Assembly (NCBI RefSeq): GCF_001544455.2 | Contig: NZ_FCOC02000002.1 | Location: 310,001 to 374,000, forward strand | DNA: 64,000 nt | Direction of reading: 5' to 3' | Source of the DNA: Caballeronia sordidicola | GTDB lineage: Bacteria; Pseudomonadota; Gammaproteobacteria; Burkholderiales; Burkholderiaceae | Shown here: positions 1 through 8,592 of the stretch, piece after piece | Layout of the letters: every line of letters begins with the position of its first letter | Position numbering within the stretch: position 1 is the first letter of the stretch | The notes under the pieces: model-generated | Told to the model about the DNA's origin: nothing | Database searches by the model: none | What the model saw: the letters and a program-made list of their open reading frames with translations, nothing else | Made by a program: the position numbers and the translations under genes

Positions 1-3000
1 ACGCATCACGACAGGCCTTCTTCTGGAAGTTGGCTAGCGCCTGCATCTTCATCCGAACGGTTTGCCACGCCTCCAGCAGTTCAGTCCGAGCGCTGTCCCA
101 CGAGCCCGGTGCGTGATACACCGCCAGGAAGCGGTACTTATCGCCTTTCCAGGTGAAAGCACGGCACCCGTCGGAGGGCTCTCCTTCCCATGCGTCCATC
201 GAGACGTGAGGAAATTCATGAAGTTGCGATAACGGTAAAACCGGTCTTTGGCCTTTCGAAATTGGACTTGCAGCTAGTTCCCACAGCATTTTGGGTCCTG
301 CAAACACGCTGCCACCCGACATTGCATCGTTAAGGTCCAAATAAGCCTGCAAGCGAAAATGCTCGGCTCCATCGGTGCTCAAACGCAGGACACCGCCTTC
401 CAGAAACTCAAGGGGTGTCACGGTCAATCGGCGCTCCGCAGAGTCCCCGCCCCCCTCATACAACGCGTCCAGAACCGCGTCGAAAGCTTCCGAAAACCAT
501 GCCCGAATCCCGGCAAGCACCTGTCCACAAACCATCAGATCTTCGTGTTTCATATTCGAGATGTCACCGTCTTTAGTGTTGTTGAGTAGCCGCGAAACAT
601 GAATGTCACCACCGCCAGAATAGGCCGCGCTCAACGTATCGACAGAGGGAAAAGCACACCGCGACCGATACGTAGCCTCCACATGCTCGGCCGCGTTTGT
701 AACCATACTTCGGTAAAAAAGTGCCACCCGTCCAGCGTGTCCAGCGAGTTGCGCGAGCAGGCGCCACTCGGCGCCGCCGGCCTCGCGCACCATGGCCGCG
801 AACCAGACGATGCCCGCGTCCTCCATCAGATAACCCCATCGCCGCTCGCGGTTTTGCCCTGCAAGCCATCGCGGCACGTTTTTCCCATCCTGGATCTCGC
901 GCACCGCGTCGGTTGCGCATACGGCCGCACGCAGCAACCAGAACTCGCCGCCGATCGACTCAAGCAGCACCTTGCCGGCCACGCTCCCAGCAGCGGTGAA
1001 GGCGAACGACACGTCTACCTCGCAACCAACCGTGTTGCGCGAACGATCGAATGCGAACCGGCTGTCGGGTACGTGACGCACGCCCCATGGACCGCCGTCG
1101 CGAAGCGCCGTGGCCGGAGAGCCGGCCAGATCGGCAGCGAACGGAACCAGAACCTCTTCCGTGCACCGGATCTGCGGATCCTTCGCGGACGCTCTCGAGA
1201 GCCGCAGGACATTCGATCCGCTCGTGACCACGCGTCGCACACGCGTGCTATCGAACGCAGGCAGGTACACGGTCGATTCCAGCAAAGTTTCGTCGGCGAG
1301 TTGCGTGGGCCGCACGTTCTCGCCCACGTGCTTGTGCCGAATCCCGCGCGCCAAGGCGATCGGCACCGCTACGTCCCCGTCCTGCACAAACTTCGCGCTG
1401 TCAGGATAGAACACCGCATCGCCACTCTTCGCGCCCGTTGCGGCTGTGACGAGTATCGAATCATCGGCGCCGAGCGAGTTGACATCGAGTTCGCCGATTT
1501 CTTCCTTACGTTTGCCAAGGTCCATCCGCAGGTCGCTGGCGATCTTCCCCCTGATCACGCGGTCTACCTGATAGCGGTCAAGCGTACCGTCGAGATACGG
1601 GAATGCCACACCGAGGCGCGGCAGCCCTTCAGTTGTGCCCGGTTGCGCGCTCGCGTAGTGTTCGATCCGTCGCCCGATCAGGCTCCCGAGGCGGTCGATC
1701 CGTCCGATACGCTGCTCAAGGTCGCCCGACGTCCACGCGACACCGTAATGCACGATGTTGTCGCAGAAGAGGTGCATGTCGACGCCTTCCTTGAGCACGT
1801 CCGTGCAGACAAGCACATTCGGGTGGGTCGGAAACTTGAATTGCGTAACGGCGTTCTGGTTCTCCAGCCGGCTCGATCGTCCGATCACCGGCGACATCAG
1901 GCGAAACGCCATGTGAACGCGTTCGCGGCAAATTTGCTCCCAGCCAACCGCCGTTCCGCTGCGCAAACATTTATCGACGATCAGGTCGAAATGTTCGATC
2001 CAGCGCCGGAACTTCTCCTTCCAGTTGGCGATATACGTCGCCAGCCCATCCAATACCGGCGTCTGGGCGCTCTCGAGCATCCACAGCAGCTTGTCGGGCA
2101 GTTCGGTTGCACCGTCAGGTGTGTTCGAGACGTGCGTGTTGAGGATGTAGAGATCGACAATGAAGTCGGTCTGCCGCATCGACTGCAGTACGCACAGTTG
2201 CAAGGCGGCGAGCTTCCACGCATCGGGCGACGAATGCGTAGTGTTTGCGAAAAGCCACGCGTGCGTGTTGTCGTCGCGAAGTTGGGTCACGCGTTCTACG
2301 CCCAGAATCGCCGCCAGGAAACGCAGCCAGCGTTCACCGTTCTTTACCCAGATTGCTTCGTGCGCTTGACCTGATTTGTCATTGCTGTCTTCGGGGCGTT
2401 TCAACAGAAATCCGCGCAGGGGCTTCTGCGATGGATCCTTCGCGCTCAGAAGCCGCGACCCGAATGACACCAGCTTCCCGTGGTGCTCCTTGATACCCGA
2501 GGCCCGTTTCAACGCTTCGAAGTAAGGCAGGCTGACCGCATCGCGAAACTGGCTGCCGCGCACGGTTGCGCCTGACACGCCGAAATCGTCTTCCTCGTCA
2601 CCGTCGAGCGACTGAGTGGGGATGTCGATGCTGTCCTCGTCAAGCACCTCGCCTGAGTCATCCACCCGGTTCCACCAGGACGCACTCGAATCCCACAATG
2701 ACTTGCCCCGCTGCTCGAAATCCGGTTTGATGAGCAAAGCTCGCCACACGGCAATCCGCTGATCGACCTGCTGCTGGAACCGCACGTTCAGCAGATCGCG
2801 AATCTCCTCGACTGTGTCGATACGACGGACGAACACCAGCGTCTTGTCGTTGCCACCGTCTTTCAGACTGTGCTCGAAGAGTTCGTCGGCAGTTCGGTTC
2901 AGCTTGGCGTGAGGCAACGCGACAGACTGAGATGCGAGCAGTTGCGCGCGGTTCTGGGGCGTCATCGCTTTCACAAAACTGTGGTTCAGATCGTCGATGA

Positions 3001-4417
3001 CGGTCCGGTCCAGCGCCGCATTCGGCTCGTCGTTCTGTTTGCCCTGCTTGCCGTCGCGAGCCGCCTCATACTCACGTGGAACCTCAGGGGCGGCCACGGC
3101 AGCCCTCCTGCGTCCGATGATCCGCCCAACGGACGTCGAGAGCGACTCGAACGACGCACACTCGCCCTGCCGGAACCTGTTCTGCTTGCCCGCAAGCGCG
3201 CCGACCAGATGCTTTTGGACGAGTGCCATGGTCAGCGAAAGGAACGGATCGTCGGCGCCTGAATACCGCACGCGCTCGTATTTCCGGTACTGGATTTTGC
3301 CGTAACGATTGTCCTGTCTATCAGCATAGGTGCGCGTGCGGCGCACCATCATCTGGCGGAGCAGTTCCACCACGTCGGGCTTGGTGCCAGGCTGCGAATC
3401 GAGTTGCCAGGTGACGCGACTGCATCTGGCCTGATGTTCGCAATCTCCGCAGTCGCGGGGGATTTGCACGGCGCCCTCGCTACCGCCGGCTTCAGCGACA
3501 GGCACCTTGCGGCATAAATAGGTGTCGAGGCTCCTGATATCGCGCGTGCTGGAGTGCAATGGCGTGGCGCTCATGAAGAGCCAGCGGTCGACATGGCGCC
3601 GAAAGATCTGGGCGATGTGCTGATTTTGATAATTACCTGTGTGACGCAGGTATTGTGCTTCGTCGAAAATCACGAGGTCAAGCGGCTGGTTTGGCCTCGG
3701 TTCGCAGTTTTCGTCGATTGTCGTGCCGTTGGTCAGCAACGCTCCAATGCGTCGACAGTAAGCCGCGGCGAGCGCGTGTGTCGCGTCCTCCTTCCACGTA
3801 TCCGAGCGCTCGGAGAAACTTTCAGCGATTGCCTTTTCGTCCTCATCCAGCTCCCCTGGGTCCGCCACCCCGACGAGCGCCGCATAGTCCGCCAACATCG
3901 ATTCGGGATCCGCGCCTTTGAGCGTAAGCGGCCGGCTGAAAGACGAATACCGCAGCAAGTGAATCCGTGCATCACCGAGCCGCATCGCTTTGATGAAATC
4001 GCGCAAGTTGTGGTGGAAGTGCAATTCCTCGAGCTGGCTGGCGTCGGCGGAACTAAGGAGCCGATCATCCAGCAGCTTGTAACAGGTGCGCAGGAACTCC
4101 GACCATTCGCTTTGCCACTGGCGCTGCAGCGTAGCGCTCGAACAGACGATTACCACCCGCGAATCCGGCTTGCGCAGGAATTGCGTCGCGATTATGCCCA
4201 TCGCCTGGCGCGTCTTTCCCATGCCGACTTCGTCGGATAGATAGGCGAAGCCCTTGTGCTCGAGAAGATGCCAGAGTCCAGCGACACCTTGGCTTTGCAG
4301 CCTGGCCTGCAGACTGGCCGTCTCCGGGCCTGCCGCATCGTGTCCGTCGAAGTCGATGTACGACCGCACCATTCCCGCAGTTAATCGTGCGGGGATGAGG
4401 TTTTTGTTATTCGGCAT
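1..4417 (-). CDS. Large SNF2/SF2 helicase, C-terminus beyond window (ZorD/DrmD-like position)
   Basis: The frame opens at the ATG at 4417 and stays open wherever I checked it down to base 1, giving at least 1472 residues with no stop, so the gene is partial. An ATP-binding loop DEVGMGKT lies near residue 65 and a Walker B box DEAQ near residue 248. The C-terminal helicase motif QRIGRIDRLG lies near residue 905. Together these mark an SNF2/RapA-type superfamily 2 ATPase that should translocate on double-stranded DNA. A CxxC-x5-C cluster near residues 319-328 may bind zinc. The ATG overlaps the end of the PLD gene, so the two are translationally coupled. It is the last visible gene of the seven-gene operon. 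Type I Zorya also ends with an SNF2 enzyme (ZorD), and DISARM carries DrmD. Whether a nuclease domain follows cannot be seen. Confidence 0.85.
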   Translation of the reverse strand, partial: MPNNKNLIPARLTAGMVRSYIDFDGHDAAGPETASLQARLQSQGVAGLWHLLEHKGFAYLSDEVGMGKTRQAMGIIATQFLRKPDSRVVIVCSSATLQRQWQSEWSEFLRTCYKLLDDRLLSSADASQLEELHFHHNLRDFIKAMRLGDARIHLLRYSSFSRPLTLKGADPESMLADYAALVGVADPGELDEDEKAIAESFSERSDTWKEDATHALAAAYCRRIGALLTNGTTIDENCEPRPNQPLDLVIFDEAQYLRHTGNYQNQHIAQIFRRHVDRWLFMSATPLHSSTRDIRSLDTYLCRKVPVAEAGGSEGAVQIPRDCGDCEHQARCSRVTWQLDSQPGTKPDVVELLRQMMVRRTRTYADRQDNRYGKIQYRKYERVRYSGADDPFLSLTMALVQKHLVGALAGKQNRFRQGECASFESLSTSVGRIIGRRRAAVAAPEVPREYEAARDGKQGKQNDEPNAALDRTVIDDLNHSFVKAMTPQNRAQLLASQSVALPHAKLNRTADELFEHSLKDGGNDKTLVFVRRIDTVEEIRDLLNVRFQQQVDQRIAVWRALLIKPDFEQRGKSLWDSSASWWNRVDDSGEVLDEDSIDIPTQSLDGDEEDDFGVSGATVRGSQFRDAVSLPYFEALKRASGIKEHHGKLVSFGSRLLSAKDPSQKPLRGFLLKRPEDSNDKSGQAHEAIWVKNGERWLRFLAAILGVERVTQLRDDNTHAWLFANTTHSSPDAWKLAALQLCVLQSMRQTDFIVDLYILNTHVSNTPDGATELPDKLLWMLESAQTPVLDGLATYIANWKEKFRRWIEHFDLIVDKCLRSGTAVGWEQICRERVHMAFRLMSPVIGRSSRLENQNAVTQFKFPTHPNVLVCTDVLKEGVDMHLFCDNIVHYGVAWTSGDLEQRIGRIDRLGSLIGRRIEHYASAQPGTTEGLPRLGVAFPYLDGTLDRYQVDRVIRGKIASDLRMDLGKRKEEIGELDVNSLGADDSILVTAATGAKSGDAVFYPDSAKFVQDGDVAVPIALARGIRHKHVGENVRPTQLADETLLESTVYLPAFDSTRVRRVVTSGSNVLRLSRASAKDPQIRCTEEVLVPFAADLAGSPATALRDGGPWGVRHVPDSRFAFDRSRNTVGCEVDVSFAFTAAGSVAGKVLLESIGGEFWLLRAAVCATDAVREIQDGKNVPRWLAGQNRERRWGYLMEDAGIVWFAAMVREAGGAEWRLLAQLAGHAGRVALFYRSMVTNAAEHVEATYRSRCAFPSVDTLSAAYSGGGDIHVSRLLNNTKDGDISNMKHEDLMVCGQVLAGIRAWFSEAFDAVLDALYEGGGDSAERRLTVTPLEFLEGGVLRLSTDGAEHFRLQAYLDLNDAMSGGSVFAGPKMLWELAASPISKGQRPVLPLSQLHEFPHVSMDAWEGEPSDGCRAFTWKGDKYRFLAVYHAPGSWDSARTELLEAWQTVRMKMQALANFQKKACRDA

Positions 4418-6440
4418 GCGCTACTCCGATTTCCTGACTGATCTCCTTGCTGATCTCGCGGTGGAACCAGCCGAGGAAGTCTTTGATCCGCTCAGGCGTC
4501 GCCGTCCCGAACATCGAGGTGAACGATGGTGAGTTGCCGAGCAGTGACACCATGTCTTCGTGAAGTTCGTCGATCTTCTCGTCGATATCTTTCCGTAACG
4601 ACGGGCTCGACACGTACTGTCCGGCCGCATCCAGTCGATCCACGACGTCACGCATTTCCGTCAGTTGGATATACCGGCCGATCTTTTCCTCGGGGGTCGT
4701 GGCAGGTTGTAGCGTTATTGCGCGGTACAGATTCGTCGCACCATATGGCGCCTGCTTGTCATAAGGATCGCGCTTTTTACCCGCGCTGCCCGGCTTCTGG
4801 TAGTACTCAAGCAACTTCCACGTGCCTTGGAACAGCCCGAAGAAATCGAACGTCGGCTCGGCCGGCTCCTCTTCGCCGTCGCCACCGCCAAGGCCAAGCG
4901 CAGCACGTTCACGCATCTTGCTGTCTGAGGCATCGGGATTGAGACTGCGTAAGAGTTCGAGAACTTTCTTCAAGCGCGGACGCGGCTGGTAGCCGAGTTC
5001 GTCGGGCAACGCGTTCACCTGCGTGACGAGACCTCGAAATGTCGCTGTGTCATCTTTACCAGACGTGTATACGACGGAAAACGAACGCACCGGCTGGGCG
5101 CCCTTGAACGGCAGGGGCGGCATCACCTGCGTTTCGCCTGCCGGCATCACGGCAAACTGATGCTCGAAACCATCGGCGCGCAGGACGATATCGCGAATCG
5201 ATTGGTCGCTGGTAATGGTCAACTGAGCGCAAAATACGCGCGCCCTCCAGTCACACAGCACGATGGCCTCGAAAGGCGGAAGAGTCGGTGCGTTGTCTTC
5301 ATCTTGTCCCGGCTCGGATGGTGCGAGTTCGCCTTCGTCCAGCAGCTGAAATTGGCGGTTCCAGAGATCGGGGGCATTCTTCAGTTCATAACGAAGCATC
5401 GCCTCGACGTTCGCGAGCGACTGGCCTTGAGGCGCAAGCATCGCTGCCTGCGTGAAGTTCGCAGAGCCAATGCACAGCACGCGCGCTTCGTTAGCGTCTT
5501 CGAGTATCAGCGCTTTAGCGTGCGTGTAGCGCTCGCCGTCCTTGCTGAATTTGCGAAATCCACGCCGATAACCAGGCGATGCGCTGAGCGTTTCGACTGG
5601 GAACCTGTACTTGCCGTCGGCATTGAGCGACGGCACGAAGAGGCATTTCTCGACTCCGAGCTTTTGAACGAGCGTTTCGACGCCGCTCCAGTATGGAGAT
5701 ACAACTGTCGCGGAGCGCCACGGCCGCGATCCTTTTAGCGTGTTAAGCAATGAATGTCGCGTATCGCGCTCAAACGGCAGGGACAGATGCAACGTCGGCA
5801 TGTTTGAGGAGTCCGGCGCGAGTTGGCTAGCGTCGGAGAGCGCTTCGAGCAACGCCGTGAGGATCGCGCGCACATCGCCTTCTTCCTCGTGCGGTTGGCC
5901 GCCCGTAGATGCGAAGTGGCGCTCCGCCTGGCTGGCGAGCCATGCGAGCAAAGGGCGCAACTCGTCGGCGTGCTGGCGTGCCACGGCGGTCATGCCGACG
6001 ACCTCGCGATTCACCGCCCAGCCGGACAGTGTGAGATTGCCGCTGCCAACGGACAGCCACAAACCCTTTTCTTGCGTTTGCTTCAGCGTGCCGGCCATCA
6101 GCATCAGCTTGGGATGGAAGCGGCCTACGGGGAGCCCGACCGGCAGCAGACCGTAGCGCATATCGCCTTTCGGCTCAGGGCACGTCGAACGATCGCAGGC
6201 AACCAGACACTTGATGACACTCAGATCTTCGTTGATTACGTAACGCGTTTCCGATGTCCCTTTCAGTTCATCGACGGTATCTCCTACCAGCAGCGGCAAC
6301 ACATTTGCCTCGAAGAACTGCGACACGAAGTTAAATGTCGTGAAGAGAACGTAGCGTGGATGGTCCGTCGAGAAGCGGTCGCGGATATGTTCGAGCGTGC
6401 CGCGCATCACGTGATCGATCTTGGCTGGCGCCCCGCTCAT
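4407..6440 (-). CDS. Phospholipase D-family protein with two HxK motifs (putative nuclease)
   Basis: The protein has 677 residues from the ATG at 6440, which overlaps the stop of the upstream gene in an ATGA arrangement; this decides the start. Two PLD half-sites are visible. The first is H109-P-K111 followed by GSGNLT at 132-137. The second is H307-A-K309 followed by GSANFT at 325-330. Two half-sites form one active site in PLD nucleases and lipases. The C-terminal half (about 340-677) matches nothing I recognise. There is no signal peptide, so it should act in the cytoplasm. The SNF2 helicase gene overlaps its 3' end. By analogy with DrmC of DISARM it could be the nuclease of the system, but HxK proteins can also act on lipids or bind without cutting. 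Confidence 0.82.
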   Translation of the reverse strand: MSGAPAKIDHVMRGTLEHIRDRFSTDHPRYVLFTTFNFVSQFFEANVLPLLVGDTVDELKGTSETRYVINEDLSVIKCLVACDRSTCPEPKGDMRYGLLPVGLPVGRFHPKLMLMAGTLKQTQEKGLWLSVGSGNLTLSGWAVNREVVGMTAVARQHADELRPLLAWLASQAERHFASTGGQPHEEEGDVRAILTALLEALSDASQLAPDSSNMPTLHLSLPFERDTRHSLLNTLKGSRPWRSATVVSPYWSGVETLVQKLGVEKCLFVPSLNADGKYRFPVETLSASPGYRRGFRKFSKDGERYTHAKALILEDANEARVLCIGSANFTQAAMLAPQGQSLANVEAMLRYELKNAPDLWNRQFQLLDEGELAPSEPGQDEDNAPTLPPFEAIVLCDWRARVFCAQLTITSDQSIRDIVLRADGFEHQFAVMPAGETQVMPPLPFKGAQPVRSFSVVYTSGKDDTATFRGLVTQVNALPDELGYQPRPRLKKVLELLRSLNPDASDSKMRERAALGLGGGDGEEEPAEPTFDFFGLFQGTWKLLEYYQKPGSAGKKRDPYDKQAPYGATNLYRAITLQPATTPEEKIGRYIQLTEMRDVVDRLDAAGQYVSSPSLRKDIDEKIDELHEDMVSLLGNSPSFTSMFGTATPERIKDFLGWFHREISKEISQEIGVAHAE

Positions 6441-7735
6441 ACCGGCTCTCCAAAAACTTGCGCATAAATATTCGATGCGGTGTTGAGGTAGTAGTCGTTC
6501 ATCCACGGAAAGCCGTCGACAAGCCGCTTTTTCGCGTCCTGCCGATCGCGGTCGCCTGCGACCGGCAGCACGATAACGTCGCCTTCGATCAGCACCAGGG
6601 GATCGCGCCCGCGTTCGGTCATACACCGCTTGTGATAGTCCACTAGCTCGCGCGTGAACGCGATCAGACACACGCGGCGCGCCGCGGAATTCGCGGCGGG
6701 AACGCTGGCTGCGAGGATGTCGGCCAGCATCTGCATCTGCTTCATCCGAGGTGTTTCGAGCTCACTTCCGAGTCGCTGGAAGGCCGCAGCACGCTCGCGC
6801 ATCTGAGAGAACACCTCTTCGAGTTCGCGTGCGAGTTGCTCAAGTTTCTTGCCGGGCGATCCGCGCAGAAAGTCGAAAACGTCCTGCATTACTAATAGGA
6901 ACGGCTCGCAGCGGAGCACGCTGTCGATGTCGTGTGCCAATTCCTCTGACTGAAGAAGGCGAATGCGCTGTTCGATGCGCAGGCCCTCCATATTCGTTGC
7001 TCGTCTCAGCGCCAGGAAATCGCGCGCGAGGGTTCGCTGGAAGTCTTGCCCGAATAGACACTCCTGCAGTATTGGCAGCAGGCAGTCATAGTCGAATATC
7101 CGCTCGAGCGCCTTCGAGAGCGCTGTGCCATTAAGGTAGCGATCCGGCTCGAGAGCGGTCTTCGCATTCGCAAGAGGGCCTGTCAGCGCGCCAAGCAGTT
7201 CATCTGTGGCTTTCGGAGTCCAGTGACGATTCAGTTCTTTGCAGACTTCGGGTTCGACTCTCCAGTTGTCGTCGATCAGACCTGCGCGTCGACTGGTGCC
7301 ACGGTAATACTGGTACAAGCCGTTCGCGACGGTCTTGCCGGTCTTGGTCGTGACATAAAAATCCTTCCCTTCGGCGGCGAGCGTGTTGTTGCCGAAGCAA
7401 TAAGGGCGCTTGTTGTGATAGAGCCAGTATTCGACAAGACCTTCCATTAGCCGGAAGAACTTGCGGGGCGCATCGTCACCCGCCAGCAGTTGGCGAAATT
7501 TCTCTTGCTCATTGGCGAGCCACTGAATCAGGACGACGGCCTTGATACCGTTGACTTGCCCGACGGGCGACGCCAGGTGAGGGACGAGCTTTCGTCCGAA
7601 TGCGCTCCACACCGGCAAGAGCCCGAGTGGATCACGTCCGCCGGACGAGCGGCTTAACGCAGGATCGGGATCCGTGAAGTAAGGCAAGGCGATGGCGATG
7701 CCGTCGGCAGCGCTGCTGCGGTCGAGTTCAGTCAT
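6437..7735 (-). CDS. Unknown protein in the ZorC position of a Zorya-like operon
   Basis: From the ATG at 7735 the protein has 432 residues. An alternative GTG at 7846, preceded by AAAGGA at good spacing, would add 37 residues that do not look protein-like; the start is unsettled. I recognise no domain. The chain looks soluble and mostly helical, with a charged segment (about 300-330) and a C-terminal part rich in hydrophobic beta-like stretches such as VLIEGDVIVLPV. It follows the ZorB-like gene after a gap of 113-224 nt, the loosest junction in the operon, and overlaps the PLD gene by 4 nt. In type I Zorya the gene between zorB and the helicase is zorC. The position suggests the same role as a DNA-binding partner, but I see no sequence proof. 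Confidence 0.7.
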   Translation of the reverse strand: MTELDRSSAADGIAIALPYFTDPDPALSRSSGGRDPLGLLPVWSAFGRKLVPHLASPVGQVNGIKAVVLIQWLANEQEKFRQLLAGDDAPRKFFRLMEGLVEYWLYHNKRPYCFGNNTLAAEGKDFYVTTKTGKTVANGLYQYYRGTSRRAGLIDDNWRVEPEVCKELNRHWTPKATDELLGALTGPLANAKTALEPDRYLNGTALSKALERIFDYDCLLPILQECLFGQDFQRTLARDFLALRRATNMEGLRIEQRIRLLQSEELAHDIDSVLRCEPFLLVMQDVFDFLRGSPGKKLEQLARELEEVFSQMRERAAAFQRLGSELETPRMKQMQMLADILAASVPAANSAARRVCLIAFTRELVDYHKRCMTERGRDPLVLIEGDVIVLPVAGDRDRQDAKKRLVDGFPWMNDYYLNTASNIYAQVFGEPV

Positions 7736-7959
7736 CGAAAGGGAATCAGATTCGTGGCGGGAAGGGGGCGATTGACACGGCCATTGGTGTCGCTGGGTTG
7801 CGTTTTCGAATGCATAGTCTTGGGATTTGACTAACGTCCTCACCAAATCCTTTAGTCACCACTCCAGCTGTGCCGTATCGGCAACGGTTGCCGTGATTTT
7901 GTATTCGCCACGCAGGTCGATCGACTTCTGGTCCAGGCAGCGTGGCGAGCCGACACTGG

Positions 7960-8592
7960 TTACATGCTGAAGCTGACTTCCACCCGGCGATTCCTGGAGT
8001 CGCCCGGATCGACTCCCGGCAGCGGACGAGAGTCTCCGAACCCCGCCACAACGACGCGTCTTGCAGCATTGGCATCGAGCGTGTTCGTCAACAACTTGCG
8101 CGCCTCGCGGGCGCGGGCCGCTGACAGCGTGTAATTGTCGTCGTACACGGTGCAGAAGCGGGCGAAATCGACTACAGGCTTTTCGACGGGCAGATTGTCG
8201 GTATAGCCTTCGACGACAATCTGCCCGCTTTGCACCTGCTGCAGATAGCGGACAATTTCCGGCTCGACGCTCTCGAACGCAACCTGGGCCTGCTCAGTGA
8301 CGCAGGCGCTGCCCCGCGCGAAGACGTTGTCCTTGAGCGTCATCTTGTTCGCCTGCATGTCGAACGAGACCAGGTTCGACGCACCGTGCTCATCGAACGA
8401 GCGTTTGATGTCGGCGAGAATCATCCCAAGACGCTGCTGCTTCGTGACGGCGCTTTGCGCAAGCTCCTGCTTATGCTTGATCGCTGCATACTGATTCTGC
8501 AGCACAGCGACGACGAGTAGCAGCATGACGACCGCCATCGTGCCTGCCATCAGGTCGGCAATCGACACCCATTCATTCGGCTTTTCTTTCAT
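7960..8592 (-). CDS. ZorB-like OmpA/MotB-family membrane protein
   Basis: The protein has 210 residues. A short cytoplasmic N-terminus leads into one membrane helix (about 11-32) whose first turn carries Asp13 in SIADLMAG, the place of the proton-binding Asp of MotB, ExbD and ZorB. A helical linker follows. The C-terminal OmpA-like peptidoglycan-binding domain (about 85-210) shows GYTDN at 129-133, LSAARAREARKLL and the closing NRRVEVSFS. The start overlaps the stop of the ZorA-like gene (ATGA), as expected for stator subunits made together. Family knowledge: ZorB dimers plug a ZorA pentamer and anchor it in the cell wall. The sequence also fits other MotB-like stators, but there are no flagellar or Tol genes nearby, and the linkage to helicase and PLD genes favours Zorya. 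Confidence 0.85.
   Translation of the reverse strand: MKEKPNEWVSIADLMAGTMAVVMLLLVVAVLQNQYAAIKHKQELAQSAVTKQQRLGMILADIKRSFDEHGASNLVSFDMQANKMTLKDNVFARGSACVTEQAQVAFESVEPEIVRYLQQVQSGQIVVEGYTDNLPVEKPVVDFARFCTVYDDNYTLSAARAREARKLLTNTLDANAARRVVVAGFGDSRPLPGVDPGDSRNRRVEVSFSM

Noticed and set aside
599..2374. 591-codon open frame on the plus strand
   Set aside because: It is antisense to the SNF2 helicase, which has helicase motifs in the opposite frame; its composition (R- and H-rich) is typical of shadow frames.
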